A stretch of DNA of 49,223 nt from Nitrosotalea sp. (GCA_023251295.1 JAHEYZ010000004.1:1-49223); one strand, 5' to 3'. Counted from the first letter of the stretch, positions 1 to 8,662 are shown. The notes: generated by a model from the sequence alone, not told the origin. A program made the numbers and translations.

Positions 1-753
1 TTCTGCCCAGAACCATATTGCAAGTAAAATTATTGTAATTACCATTCTTACAAGCCAAGTCGTACCAAACCCAGTTTTTATTACTTCAAAGGCTGTAGTT
101 TGTAGAGTTATGGCTTGAACTGCTAACATCAAAATGTTTGATCCCAAAACCAAAAGCAAACCAATCCCAGTTAATTTTAAAAATAAATGAGAATGGGTTT
201 TCTCTAAAACATCAAGGTTTTCTTTTATAGTTTTTTTTGTTTTAAGGGATCTCCAAATCAATAAAGAAGATAGAACAAAGCCTAACACGACTACCTGTCC
301 AACTAAACCTGGAAATCGTGCTGCTGCTTCTGGGAAATATATTGATGGTCGTTGTGTTTTTTCTTCCAAAAGGGATGGTGGTATTTTTGCATTTCCCGCA
401 GAAAAGACAAAAGCATCATTTACAACATGTCCATCCACTTTAGAAAGTACTCTACTTGTTACTGTATACACCCCATCATTCAATGGTTTTGTAGTAACAA
501 TAAGTGAATTTTCACTATCAAAGTATTTTGTATCCTTGTTATCTACTTGATTTCCAGTGTTATCAAGAATTTTGATTGTACTAAATTCAACTTCTACTGT
601 TTCAGAATAACGAATTATTACTTGGGTTATTCCTACGGAAACGTTTGAAAATTGTATGGGTTCTGTTATTTTTATCTCTGGATGAGCATATGCTGAACCA
701 ATACTAATACTAGAAACAATAATTATGGAAATAAGAAATAGAAGTTTTCTCAC
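1..753 (-). CDS. CopC/CopD-type copper protein (3' end beyond window)
   Basis: The reading frame opens at a GTG (751-753) and runs off the left edge, so 251 codons are visible and the C-terminus is missing. A signal peptide of about 23 residues ends in AYA, and the mature protein would begin with His24. Residues 24-115 look like a CopC domain, ending in a DGHVV...FVFSAG stretch typical of that family. A linker and hydrophobic CopD-like membrane segments follow from about residue 135. CopC binds copper outside the membrane, with the N-terminal His as a usual ligand, and CopD is a membrane partner. Fused CopC-CopD proteins are known in archaea. The gene is divergent from the small secreted protein at 852. 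Copper binding or uptake is inferred from the family; the missing C-terminus prevents a check of CopD residues. Confidence 0.8.
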   Translation of the reverse strand, partial: MRKLLFLISIIIVSSISIGSAYAHPEIKITEPIQFSNVSVGITQVIIRYSETVEVEFSTIKILDNTGNQVDNKDTKYFDSENSLIVTTKPLNDGVYTVTSRVLSKVDGHVVNDAFVFSAGNAKIPPSLLEEKTQRPSIYFPEAAARFPGLVGQVVVLGFVLSSLLIWRSLKTKKTIKENLDVLEKTHSHLFLKLTGIGLLLVLGSNILMLAVQAITLQTTAFEVIKTGFGTTWLVRMVITIILLAIWFWAE

Positions 754-851
754 AGTTCCAAGATCTTCTTATGATAATTTAAACAATTGATTACTATGTA
801 TGTAACCAGAATTGAGCAAAGATAATAACACGTTATAGTTAGACGTTATTA

Positions 852-1493
852 ATGAACAACATCTCTTCATTTGTTCTTATTATATCATTATTACTTGTTA
901 GTGGATTATCCTCAGCTTATGCACATACTAATGTAACGGTGGAAAATCTTGTGATTGAAGTGGGTTGGCAGGAAGAACCCCCACTTGTTGGTTTTATAAA
1001 TGCGATTACTTTTGAAATAAATGAAAACACATCGGATGGACAAAGTGGTGTAAAAAATGCGTTCAAAAATCTGATAGCAACTGTAAAATCTGGCGGATTG
1101 GAAAAAACACTTGACATTGATTCTGACTCACAAGCAGGACATTATCATTCTAAAATTATTCCAACCAGAACAGGAAGTCTTGTTGTAGTGTTAAAGGGAG
1201 ATATTAATGGAATTCCAATAGATTCTGAAATCACAGTTGAAGATGTAGAGGATAAATCGTTACTTGCATTTCCTGATACCACTGGTTCCTCAGATCAAGA
1301 TGTTGTAGCATTAAAGAATGCCATGTCTGGATTACAAAAAGAAATTACTTTACTTAAATCTAGGATTAGTGGACTGGATACAACCTCAGGTAATTTTAGT
1401 GCAGAAACTGCCTACAATTTTGGCGTTTTTGGCCTTTCTCTTGGTGCAGCTGGAGTAATCTTAGCGATAGTTGCAATGATAAAAAGAAAATAA
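852..1493 (+). CDS. Secreted, membrane-anchored protein with N-terminal His after signal peptide
   Basis: This 213-residue protein has a signal peptide of about 24 residues ending in AYA, then a mature N-terminus starting with His25. A beta-rich domain follows to about residue 130. A short helical stretch lies around 150-170, and a C-terminal membrane helix near 188-209 is followed by KRK, so the body would face the outside. I do not recognise a named family. It is divergent from the CopC/CopD gene, with about 98 bases between the starts, and convergent with the blue copper protein (stops 4 bases apart). This context, and the shared AYA-His processing site, suggest a copper-related envelope role, but that is inference. 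Confidence 0.7.
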   Translation: MNNISSFVLIISLLLVSGLSSAYAHTNVTVENLVIEVGWQEEPPLVGFINAITFEINENTSDGQSGVKNAFKNLIATVKSGGLEKTLDIDSDSQAGHYHSKIIPTRTGSLVVVLKGDINGIPIDSEITVEDVEDKSLLAFPDTTGSSDQDVVALKNAMSGLQKEITLLKSRISGLDTTSGNFSAETAYNFGVFGLSLGAAGVILAIVAMIKRK

Positions 1494-1497
1494 AGGT

Positions 1498-2373
1498 TTA
1501 GAGCTTTGGAATAACTCTATTCTTAGCAGTTACTGCAATGATGCTCACTATACTAATTGCAAGCACTAGTGCTGCAATAGTGCCAAATTCTGGAACTACT
1601 TTCAAGGAAACCATATCGCCTTTAGGACCTGTCCAACTTGCTTCCTGATCTGGAAGTCCGATTCCAAGAATTGTTACTTGAACATCGACTGGACTGTCAG
1701 AGGCCAAAGCGCTCGTAGTATGTTCTCCTTCACCGGTATGTTCATGAACACCTGATTCAGAAAGAACTTCTACACCATCTTGCATTGCAGTAATGTCATA
1801 ATTGATGTGTGAAATTGCTTTCCCGTCAGCATCTGTGAATGTAACATCCATTGACATTTCTTTTCCAGCAGCTGGAGTGCCTGCTCCAATTTTTACATCC
1901 ACTGAACCATCAGCAGACATTGCACTTGCATATGTTTCGTTTTCTTCCTCAGGAGTTTCTTCTTCCATCGTTTCAGCTTGAACAGTTACTATGCCAGTCA
2001 TCCATGGATGAACCTGGCAGAAGTATGGAAATGTTCCAGCTTCTTCAAATTTTTTGGAAAATGTTTTTCCTGGGCCAAATAAACTGCTGTCAAATTCAGT
2101 TCCAACATTGTCAGGATCATTTTGAAGATCACCACTTGTAGCGGTATGTGCCGCTGTATCGGTGTTTGTCCAAGTGACTTGGCCACCTACATCAACAACA
2201 ACCTCATAAGGATCGTAACAAGATTTTGTTTCCTCACAACCAGGCGTTGCCGCACCTTTTGCTATGCTTACATCAACTTTGGTATGGTCAGCAAAAGCAC
2301 TTGGTGCAATTGCAATCATTCCAGCTACAAGGGTCAAAACAACAAAGAATGAACCTATTGATTTTGACTTCAT
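1498..2373 (-). CDS. Blue copper (plastocyanin-type) protein with PEFG-CTERM-like tail
   Basis: This 291-residue exported protein has a signal peptide ending near Ala28. The cupredoxin domain spans about residues 32-132 and carries the full type 1 copper ligand set: His76, Cys119, His122 and Met125 (the YFCQVHPWM motif). An acidic linker (about 134-147) leads to a second beta-rich domain (about 155-258). The tail has V-P-E-F-G at 260-264, a hydrophobic helix (about 265-282) and a basic end, which matches the PEFG-CTERM sorting signal described in thaumarchaea. Such proteins carry electrons in the pseudoperiplasm of ammonia oxidizers, where plastocyanin-like proteins are thought to replace cytochrome c. 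Anchoring or processing by an archaeosortase is inferred from the tail. The electron partner is unknown. Confidence 0.92.
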   Translation of the reverse strand: MKSKSIGSFFVVLTLVAGMIAIAPSAFADHTKVDVSIAKGAATPGCEETKSCYDPYEVVVDVGGQVTWTNTDTAAHTATSGDLQNDPDNVGTEFDSSLFGPGKTFSKKFEEAGTFPYFCQVHPWMTGIVTVQAETMEEETPEEENETYASAMSADGSVDVKIGAGTPAAGKEMSMDVTFTDADGKAISHINYDITAMQDGVEVLSESGVHEHTGEGEHTTSALASDSPVDVQVTILGIGLPDQEASWTGPKGDMVSLKVVPEFGTIAALVLAISIVSIIAVTAKNRVIPKL

Positions 2374-2395
2374 GTTGTGAATATTTAAAATGGGC

Positions 2396-3385
2396 TTATA
2401 AAAAGATGATCTTCATTTTCTGTACTGATTTCCAAATTGCCCATGAGGAAAACATCGCACCAGTTCCTACAAATGACAATACTAATGCTGATGTTGAAAT
2501 CATCATAAATTGTACATTTCCAATCACACTTGAAATTAATGTTAGAGCTAACGCTATAGAAATTACTATAATTGCAGTTTTAATTCTAGATCTAAAACCT
2601 TTTCTAATGTATTTAGACGCAAGACCTACTGGCCAAAGATAAGTAGCGCCAATAAGAGATGATGCTATCATACCTGATGTTATCAATGAAATCTCACCAT
2701 TGTCAACACTAGTAAGCTTTGTAATTTGTAATATTCCAAGGAGAGGTGTAATTCCTGCTCTGACTAATTCCTGAAAGATGGAATTGTTTCTTTCAACATC
2801 TGCTACTGAAGGACTAAAAGTATAGTACACAGTATTAAATGCATTAATGAAGCTTGAACCAACCGCCGTTGACATTATTATATCGTCTCTATACTCTCTG
2901 AGAAACTGAACTTGGGGAGAAAGCTCAGAACCAAATGCTGCTGTAGCTATAAGACATCCATTTTTTGGTTGAGATTCTTTTCCAACAGAAATTGTAAATG
3001 AGGCAGTTTCTGTGGGAATTGGTTGAAATACTATTCCTTGTACATCAATTGAAACTTTGTATTCCCCTGCTTCTTGAAATTCATATGGAATCGTAACAGA
3101 ACCAATGGCAGTGTGAGTTAACGGAATTCCAAATACCTGTTTATCATCTTTAGTAACAGTTACTGAGTAATCTACGTGTTCTTGAATTGTTTTTGAACTT
3201 TTATTTATGAAATCAATTTTTAATTTAGTTTGTTCTCCTGTTTGTGGATGTGCTGGAATTGTTGACAATCCCACTTGTAGGGTGCCTTTATCAGTTAAAG
3301 CGACTAGTTGTTCAGATTGTTCCTGAGCAAAAGCAGGAAAAATTACTAAAGTTAACAAAACTATTGTTAAAAGGATCTTCAACAC
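2396..3385 (-). CDS. CFI-box-type secreted/membrane protein
   Basis: The protein has 329 residues. After a signal peptide (about 1-20) comes a beta-sandwich-like domain (25-135). At residue 144 a Cys begins the CLIATAAFGSE motif, followed by V-Q-F-L-R-E and, later, Y-Y-T-F-S-P-S-V-A-D. This is the arrangement of the CFI-box C-terminal domain, a family of unknown function found in many secreted proteins. The last third holds several hydrophobic segments (about 215-320), so the protein is probably an integral membrane protein with an external N-terminal domain. It lies just upstream of the blue copper gene on the same strand, with 22 bases between them, and may be co-transcribed. The family match is firm; the function is unknown. 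Confidence 0.75.
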   Translation of the reverse strand: MLKILLTIVLLTLVIFPAFAQEQSEQLVALTDKGTLQVGLSTIPAHPQTGEQTKLKIDFINKSSKTIQEHVDYSVTVTKDDKQVFGIPLTHTAIGSVTIPYEFQEAGEYKVSIDVQGIVFQPIPTETASFTISVGKESQPKNGCLIATAAFGSELSPQVQFLREYRDDIIMSTAVGSSFINAFNTVYYTFSPSVADVERNNSIFQELVRAGITPLLGILQITKLTSVDNGEISLITSGMIASSLIGATYLWPVGLASKYIRKGFRSRIKTAIIVISIALALTLISSVIGNVQFMMISTSALVLSFVGTGAMFSSWAIWKSVQKMKIIFL

Positions 3386-3456
3386 ACTTAATCTCTCTTA
3401 ATACAAATAAGAATTTTACCAGTCTTTATTGTTTGATATAAATAATAAAATCTGAA

Positions 3457-4620
3457 TTATGAGCCTGCTTGCGGATTTACCACGTGTAATGATATTGCAT
3501 GATCATCTACAAGGGCACCCACTCCTACCGATACATCTTTTATTCTAAGTACGACTTTGGTCAAATCTTCAGAGGGGAGATTGTACTTTTCAGCTAGAAT
3601 ATTCTTTATTCTAGTTTCAGTATTTGAAATCTTATTGAGCTCAGAAGGCATAGTAACATCAAGTGGTTTACGTATTATCTCCTTTGGAATCAAACCACTT
3701 CCATCCTGAATTATATAAAATGAAATCTTGTCTAATATGACTTCATGTGGTAGAGTAGGAAGTGCATTTGCTGTATAAAATACCTGAACATCAAGCAGAT
3801 TGATCTCATCTTTAGAGATGTTTCTTAATATTTTACTGTCTTCAGTTCCAAGCATGGAATCTAACTGAATTCTAATTATTGCAAAACCCTCTACCAGTTT
3901 TTCGTTGTTGTGGCCAAGACCAAGCAAGTCTCTCATCTGTTTACAGACTATAGTAGTAGATGTTTCCTCATCCAAATTTTTTAAAATTGAGTTTGAGCTG
4001 GCTCCGTCATTTATCACAACATTCCATAGTATTTCAATTGGGAAATTTTGTTTGTTGAATATGCTAATATCTGTGTCATAATGACCAGGTCTTACCGGTC
4101 CTTCATCTCCAAAAACAGAACCGCAGACAAATTTTGCAGTGTATGTGATGTTTCGTATAGAATTATTTCTATCTGAATCAATTGTCTCAGGATTGTTTGT
4201 AAACGATGCAACTGCAGAAGAATCTTTTATTTCGATTATCTTTGAAAATTTGTCTAAGGAATATCCAGAAGGTATTCCTATCTGATTGACAGTATAATTT
4301 CCGTTTTTTACACCTGATACTGTGATAATTCCATTGTTATCTTTTTCAGAATCTAATGAAGAATTATCTTTAATTGTTAAAGTTCCAGTCATCTTGTATG
4401 GATCTGGTGTAATAGAATATCCTCCTTCAGAAAGTAAGATATTATCATTTGTTAGTGTAATTATGGTAATTGAAGAATTCTGAGCAAAAGCAAAATTCTG
4501 AACATCACGAGAGTCAAAATTCAATAAAAAATAAGAAACTAATCCTAGTGTACATAGTACCAGAACAAAGGAAAATTTTTTCCAATTCTTCATTTTCTTA
4601 TTCTTGCCTTTAATCCTCAT
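3457..4620 (-). CDS. Secreted protein of unknown function, collagen-binding/prealbumin-like N-terminal domain
   Basis: This 387-residue protein begins with a basic stretch and a hydrophobic signal or anchor (about 17-35), then A-F-A-Q, a probable cleavage site near residue 47. An internal ATG at residue 10 could be the true start. Residues 50-145 resemble small beta-sandwich (SpaA/prealbumin-like) repeats, with a K-N-G-N-Y-T-V segment typical of such folds. The rest (150-387) is soluble and has no motif I recognise. It is transcribed on the minus strand, divergent from the large repeat protein at 4686. An extracellular location is well supported; any role, such as a surface layer part or carrier, is a guess. 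Confidence 0.6.
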   Translation of the reverse strand: MRIKGKNKKMKNWKKFSFVLVLCTLGLVSYFLLNFDSRDVQNFAFAQNSSITIITLTNDNILLSEGGYSITPDPYKMTGTLTIKDNSSLDSEKDNNGIITVSGVKNGNYTVNQIGIPSGYSLDKFSKIIEIKDSSAVASFTNNPETIDSDRNNSIRNITYTAKFVCGSVFGDEGPVRPGHYDTDISIFNKQNFPIEILWNVVINDGASSNSILKNLDEETSTTIVCKQMRDLLGLGHNNEKLVEGFAIIRIQLDSMLGTEDSKILRNISKDEINLLDVQVFYTANALPTLPHEVILDKISFYIIQDGSGLIPKEIIRKPLDVTMPSELNKISNTETRIKNILAEKYNLPSEDLTKVVLRIKDVSVGVGALVDDHAISLHVVNPQAGS

Positions 4621-4685
4621 TCATTTATATCATTAGTAGAAATCTGACTAAGAATTAAATAGAATCCTCTCAGTGCTTTCAACAT

Positions 4686-6317
4686 ATGCATTTTATTTCT
4701 AATAATGTTTTTACAATAATTTGTTCTCTCATACTTCTTTCCATCACATCTTCTGTTATACATTTTGAGGCTTATGGAGATGGTCTTACCATGGAAAATT
4801 TGCCTCCTGCAAGTGTAGGTAATAGGCAAGCAAGTCTTTTCATTCAAGTAAGTCCACCGATTTTAACTTCAGATACCGCTCAAGATACATTTTTGAAGCT
4901 GAGATTGTTTGACGCAAATAATAATCAAACAATACAATCCAATTCATTTTTTGTTAAAGTAACAAAAGACGAACAACTTCTAATGAGAGAGCTATTCTAT
5001 ACAAAATCTGGTGTTTTAACTATTAAATTCAAGCCAATCAACACACCAGGCAAATGGCAAGCTTATGGCGATATAGAACCCACTCTAGGTGGATGGACTG
5101 CAACTAATGATCAGGTACGAGTAGATGCTCCTGTCTTTTTAGAAGGAGGACTTTATCATTTTGAAATCAAATTCATTGGTATTGATGCAGCTAAAAATAT
5201 CTTCAAACAAGGTGATGAACCTACTTTTAATTCCTATCTAAGTGTAGGAGATGTTTTCAAAAAATCAGTTACTTATCAGGCAAAATCTTATGATACTACG
5301 ATTATCTCCTACTATGATAGAATAAAAGATTTTAAGTTCGATGAATCTAAAAAACTCATTTCCTTTTACATGCCATTTAATTGGAATGTATCAAGAATAG
5401 AAGGTCAAAACATCTTTGTTCATGAAGAAATCCAGATTCCAAAATCATTTAAAGACTTTGCAGACAATACATCATTTTCTGCTAAAGTAAATGGAATCCC
5501 ACTGGTTGGAAGAATGCTGGCCGTAGATCCCTACTCAAAAGAAGATGAATTGATTCTTCATTATTTAATAAACAAAAATGATATCCTAGAAATGTCAAAA
5601 AAAGTACCACCTACTACGAAGACTATGGATTTCACACTTTCTCCGGGAAATGTAGATGCTCAGACTTCCACCGAGATATTAACTGATTTTGGAGGATTCA
5701 GAGCTGAACTTGGATGGTCGCCAACGGATCTAAAAACAAACACAAAGACAGATCTCAAAGTGATTTTCTTTGATGCATTTTCAGGTAAACAGGTAGCTGG
5801 TGATGTAAAATATGATCTAAAGATACTTGATAAAAATGGTAATCCAGCATTTTCTAAAGCGAATCTTAATGCAATAGGAGCCACAGATACTCAATCGATT
5901 AATTTTGCAAACAACGGCGTTTACACGTTAGAAATAGATATCAAATCAATCACAATAACCGGAAAAACTGATTCTAGCAGACTAGGCATTGCTAGAGGTT
6001 ATGTTATCATACCATCAACTATTACTTCTAGTAATCCTACAGACGTAATTAAAATTCCTGACTGGGTTAGAAATAATGCAAAGTGGTGGTCAGAAGGTTC
6101 TATTGGTGACAAAGACTTTGCATCAGGAATTCAATACATGATTAAACAAGGAATAATCATAATACCTGTATCAGAAAATGGTGGATCTAACCAAAACATC
6201 AAGATTCCTGACTGGGTTAGAAATAATGCAAAGTGGTGGTCAGAAGGTTCTATTGGTGACAAAGACTTTGCATCAGGAATTCAATACATGATCAAGATGG
6301 GTATAATTACTGTATAG
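4686..6317 (+). CDS. Large secreted protein with two near-identical C-terminal IPDWVRNNAKWW modules
   Basis: The 543-residue protein has an N-terminal hydrophobic signal (about 8-25). A long beta-rich body to about residue 440 probably contains several Ig-like or macroglobulin-like domains. Two modules lie at the C-terminus, each I-P-D-W-V-R-N-N-A-K-W-W-S-E-G followed by D-K-D-F-A-S-G-I-Q-Y-M-I-K. This short module recurs at the ends of many thaumarchaeal secreted proteins, and a diverged pair occurs in the protein ending at 18016. The two copies here share an 89-base exact DNA match. There is no C-terminal membrane helix. Cell-surface attachment by the modules is plausible but unproven. Confidence 0.7.
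   Translation: MHFISNNVFTIICSLILLSITSSVIHFEAYGDGLTMENLPPASVGNRQASLFIQVSPPILTSDTAQDTFLKLRLFDANNNQTIQSNSFFVKVTKDEQLLMRELFYTKSGVLTIKFKPINTPGKWQAYGDIEPTLGGWTATNDQVRVDAPVFLEGGLYHFEIKFIGIDAAKNIFKQGDEPTFNSYLSVGDVFKKSVTYQAKSYDTTIISYYDRIKDFKFDESKKLISFYMPFNWNVSRIEGQNIFVHEEIQIPKSFKDFADNTSFSAKVNGIPLVGRMLAVDPYSKEDELILHYLINKNDILEMSKKVPPTTKTMDFTLSPGNVDAQTSTEILTDFGGFRAELGWSPTDLKTNTKTDLKVIFFDAFSGKQVAGDVKYDLKILDKNGNPAFSKANLNAIGATDTQSINFANNGVYTLEIDIKSITITGKTDSSRLGIARGYVIIPSTITSSNPTDVIKIPDWVRNNAKWWSEGSIGDKDFASGIQYMIKQGIIIIPVSENGGSNQNIKIPDWVRNNAKWWSEGSIGDKDFASGIQYMIKMGIITV
6051..6301 (+). repeat. Direct repeat, two copies 150 bases apart, inside the secreted protein gene
   Basis: The stretches 6051-6151 and 6201-6301 are copies of one coding module. 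Bases 6054-6142 and 6204-6292 are identical (89 of 89), with differences only at the edges (for example 6053 A against 6203 G, and 6143 T against 6293 C). Such identity at third codon positions indicates a recent duplication or gene conversion within the gene. Confidence 0.9.
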
Positions 6318-6368
6318 ATTCTTGTCTACAAATATTATTATACAAAACAATTAGTGATGTATTATTGA

Positions 6369-7100
6369 ATGCTGCCTATCAAGGATGAAAATCCAAAGCC
6401 GGTTGGATATAGACCATTAGTTACTTATTTCTTAATTGCCACAAATGTAATAATTTTTTTGTATGAAGTTACCGTAACTGGACAATTCTTCGAATTTACA
6501 AATCAAAATGCAGCACAATTATTTTATCAACATGCAACAGTTCCATCTGAAATAATTAGAGGTCTTATTGACAAGGATTACAGTGTAATACAACCACTTT
6601 TTTCTTCTATGTTTCTCCATGGAGGCATAATACATCTTGGTGGAAACATGCTTTTTTTGTATATCTTCGGTGATAACATTGAATTAAAATTTGGAAGAAT
6701 AAAATTTCTTCTTCTCTATCTATTTTGGGGATTAGTAGCAGATTTTGTCCACATAATGTCAGATCCATCCAGTCAAATTCCTGCACTAGGTGCGTCTGGA
6801 GCAATATCTGGTGTTCTTGGAGTTTATCTTATATTGTTTCCTCGAACGAAGATAGTAACTTTTATCTTCATGGGATTCTTTGCAAGAATGGCTCGCATAT
6901 CAGCAATGTGGTATCTTCCGTTTTGGTTCCTATTTCAAAATGTATTACCTGCAATAATAGGGTCAAGCGGTTCTGGCGTTGCATTTCTTGCTCATATTGG
7001 AGGATTTGTGGTAGGTTTGGCAACAGGGTTAATCTATAAACAAACTCACCGTTCAGAGTTCTTTTATGGAAAAAGATATGGTTGGAAAGGAGATAGTTAA
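6369..7100 (+). CDS. Rhomboid-family intramembrane serine protease
   Basis: This 243-residue polytopic membrane protein has the rhomboid signature in order. H-L-G-G-N-M lies at residues 89-94 (Asn93 is the oxyanion position). G-A-S-G-A-I-S-G at 141-148 carries the nucleophile Ser143, and A-H-I-G-G-F at 208-213 carries catalytic His209. About six membrane helices are visible and the C-terminus is basic. Rhomboids cut membrane-anchored substrates within the bilayer. The gene follows the secreted repeat protein by 51 bases and precedes the small tautomerase by 47 bases. The substrate is unknown; the many anchored proteins encoded nearby are candidates only by proximity. Confidence 0.92.
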   Translation: MLPIKDENPKPVGYRPLVTYFLIATNVIIFLYEVTVTGQFFEFTNQNAAQLFYQHATVPSEIIRGLIDKDYSVIQPLFSSMFLHGGIIHLGGNMLFLYIFGDNIELKFGRIKFLLLYLFWGLVADFVHIMSDPSSQIPALGASGAISGVLGVYLILFPRTKIVTFIFMGFFARMARISAMWYLPFWFLFQNVLPAIIGSSGSGVAFLAHIGGFVVGLATGLIYKQTHRSEFFYGKRYGWKGDS

Positions 7101-7147
7101 TCAAATCAATTTGTAAGGAATAAATCTATCACTATGTTTGAAAACAT

Positions 7148-7324
7148 ATGCCATTGATCACAGTTTCAATGTATCCTGGCAGGACACAAAAACAAAAGGA
7201 AGATTTTGCAAAAGCAATTACAAAATCTGCAGTAGAGATCCTAAAAACAAAAGAAAACCATGTAATAGTAGTCTTTGAGGAAAACCCAAAAGAAAATTGG
7301 TACATGGCAGGGAATCCTCTTTAA
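7148..7324 (+). CDS. 4-oxalocrotonate tautomerase-family small protein
   Basis: This 58-residue protein begins Met-Pro, so that removal of Met leaves the catalytic N-terminal Pro of the tautomerase superfamily. The chain M-P-L-I-T-V-S-M-Y-P-G-R-T followed by a helix rich in Lys and Ala, then V-I-V-V-F-E-E, fits the beta-alpha-beta unit of 4-oxalocrotonate tautomerase, and the length of about 60 is normal. These enzymes act as hexamers on enol/keto isomers; many archaeal members have no known substrate. It follows the rhomboid gene on the same strand and may share its transcript. Confidence 0.85.
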   Translation: MPLITVSMYPGRTQKQKEDFAKAITKSAVEILKTKENHVIVVFEENPKENWYMAGNPL

Positions 7325-7330
7325 ACTACC

Positions 7331-7342
7331 TTTTTATTTTAA
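7331..7342 (+). promoter_or_regulatory. TATA-like box for the nitrilase-family gene
   Basis: An AT-rich TTTTTATTTTAA run centred about 24 bases before the ATG at 7360 fits an archaeal TATA box for a leaderless transcript. No Shine-Dalgarno sequence is visible before this ATG. Confidence 0.45.
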
Positions 7343-7359
7343 ATCAATTTACCTGACTC

Positions 7360-8169
7360 ATGACAAAAATTGCTCTAGTACAATTCAAAGCTAATGTTGA
7401 CAAAAACAAAAATCTAATAAAAATAACTGATTATATAAGTAAAGCAGCAAATAGAGGTGCAAAATTATGTGCATTTCCTGAATTTATGATGTGTTACACA
7501 CCCTCTTCACAATCTCCAAAAGAACTAGCAAATTTAGCTGAAAGAATTACTGGGGAATTCGTTTCCAAAATTTCTAAAAGTGCAAAGCAAAACTCAATCC
7601 AAGTTGTGGGGACCATTTACGAGAAAAGCCCAATGACAAATCGTGTTTATGATACTTCTTTTCTAACAGATAATAAAGGAAAAGTTGTTTCAAAATATAG
7701 AAAAATTCACCTCTATGACGCATTAGGAATGAAAGAATCTAAAAAATTGTATCCCGGTTCTCAAATCTCAAAACCTATAAAGACAACCATAGGTATGGTC
7801 GGGATGATGATTTGTTATGATCTCAGATTTCCTGAGATGTCAAGAATATTATCATCAGCAGGATCAGAATTTTTAGTTGTTCCCTCGGCTTGGGTGCAAG
7901 GTGAGATGAAGGAAGAACATTGGATAACTATCAATAGGACACGTGCAATCGAAAATGGTTGTTATGTTGTTGCCCCTGATCAAGTTGGTAATATCTACTG
8001 CGGAAGAAGTTTAGTAATTGATCCATATGGAAAAATATTATTAGATATGAAAAAGAAAGAAGGAATTGGAATCGTAGATGTTTCACTTGATAGAATTAAA
8101 CAAGTGAGAAAAAATCTTCCACTTTTAAAAAATAGGAGAACTGATATATATTCAAATTTTAAGTTTTAA
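7360..8169 (+). CDS. Carbon-nitrogen hydrolase (nitrilase superfamily, Nit/omega-amidase-like)
   Basis: The protein has 269 residues, the normal length for a single-domain nitrilase-fold enzyme. The catalytic triad is visible: Glu41 in F-P-E-F, Lys115 in Y-R-K-I-H-L-Y-D and the nucleophile Cys152 in M-M-I-C-Y-D-L-R-F-P-E. The surroundings of Lys115 and Cys152 resemble the Nit1/Nit2 branch, which cleaves omega-amides or deaminated glutathione, so a metabolite-repair role is the best guess. It has its own promoter-like element upstream. Its 3' end overlaps the convergent zinc-ribbon gene by 11 bases. The exact substrate cannot be read from sequence. Confidence 0.9.
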   Translation: MTKIALVQFKANVDKNKNLIKITDYISKAANRGAKLCAFPEFMMCYTPSSQSPKELANLAERITGEFVSKISKSAKQNSIQVVGTIYEKSPMTNRVYDTSFLTDNKGKVVSKYRKIHLYDALGMKESKKLYPGSQISKPIKTTIGMVGMMICYDLRFPEMSRILSSAGSEFLVVPSAWVQGEMKEEHWITINRTRAIENGCYVVAPDQVGNIYCGRSLVIDPYGKILLDMKKKEGIGIVDVSLDRIKQVRKNLPLLKNRRTDIYSNFKF

Positions 8170-8620
8170 TTTGTCTACTCTCACATTTTATATTACAACA
8201 TTGTCTTGACCATTTTTGTTTTCTAGTGTATCTAAAAAGAATTATTGGCCATGCACAGGTGTTACAAGGAATTTTGGTTGTGCAAATCATTCCTCTTTGT
8301 ATTAAAGGAGATGATGCTCTACAACCGTTATAATAATTTGAACATCCAATAAATCTTTTTTTTGTTTTTCTAGATCGAATAACCATTAATTTCCCTATAT
8401 GACATTCTGGACATTCCAATAATCCATTGCTTGGTAAATTTGTTCCAAGTATTACATATTTTCTTTTTCTTTCGGACCAAGAGAGATATCCATTTTTATC
8501 GTAATACTGTATTATTTCATTTTTCATTTTAACAATTTTTCTTTTAGAAATTTTAATAGAGTTTCTTGGAACTAAAATCTCATTTTTTGCAACAATAGAT
8601 TTCCCTTTATTGAACTTCAT
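8159..8620 (-). CDS. Zinc-ribbon protein with topoisomerase-type C4 finger
   Basis: This 153-residue basic protein has a first finger C-P-E-C-x2-G-K-L with a later F-I-G-C-S-N-Y-x4-C, the pattern of the C4 zinc finger found at the C-terminus of type IA topoisomerases. A second Cys cluster lies near the C-terminus (C-x2-C-A-W-P and C-C-N-I-K-C). There is no topoisomerase catalytic domain, so it is a stand-alone finger protein, probably binding nucleic acid. It is convergent with the nitrilase gene and divergent from the thiolase gene. Function beyond nucleic-acid binding is unknown. Confidence 0.7.
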   Translation of the reverse strand: MKFNKGKSIVAKNEILVPRNSIKISKRKIVKMKNEIIQYYDKNGYLSWSERKRKYVILGTNLPSNGLLECPECHIGKLMVIRSRKTKKRFIGCSNYYNGCRASSPLIQRGMICTTKIPCNTCAWPIILFRYTRKQKWSRQCCNIKCESRQIKT

Positions 8621-8662
8621 AGTGTGTCAATCATCTTCTTATAATTGGAGATTAATGAAGAA

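Noticed and set aside
917-1117. Minus-strand open frame opposite the secreted protein at 852
   Set aside because: It lies wholly inside a gene with a signal peptide and membrane helix, and its own translation has no recognisable domain.
1851-2642. Several open frames antisense to, or in another frame of, the blue copper and CFI-box genes
   Set aside because: They shadow well-supported genes and their translations look random or low in complexity.
4617-4847. Minus-strand 76-codon frame in the divergent promoter
   Set aside because: It covers the start of the plus-strand secreted protein and has no domain or promoter spacing.
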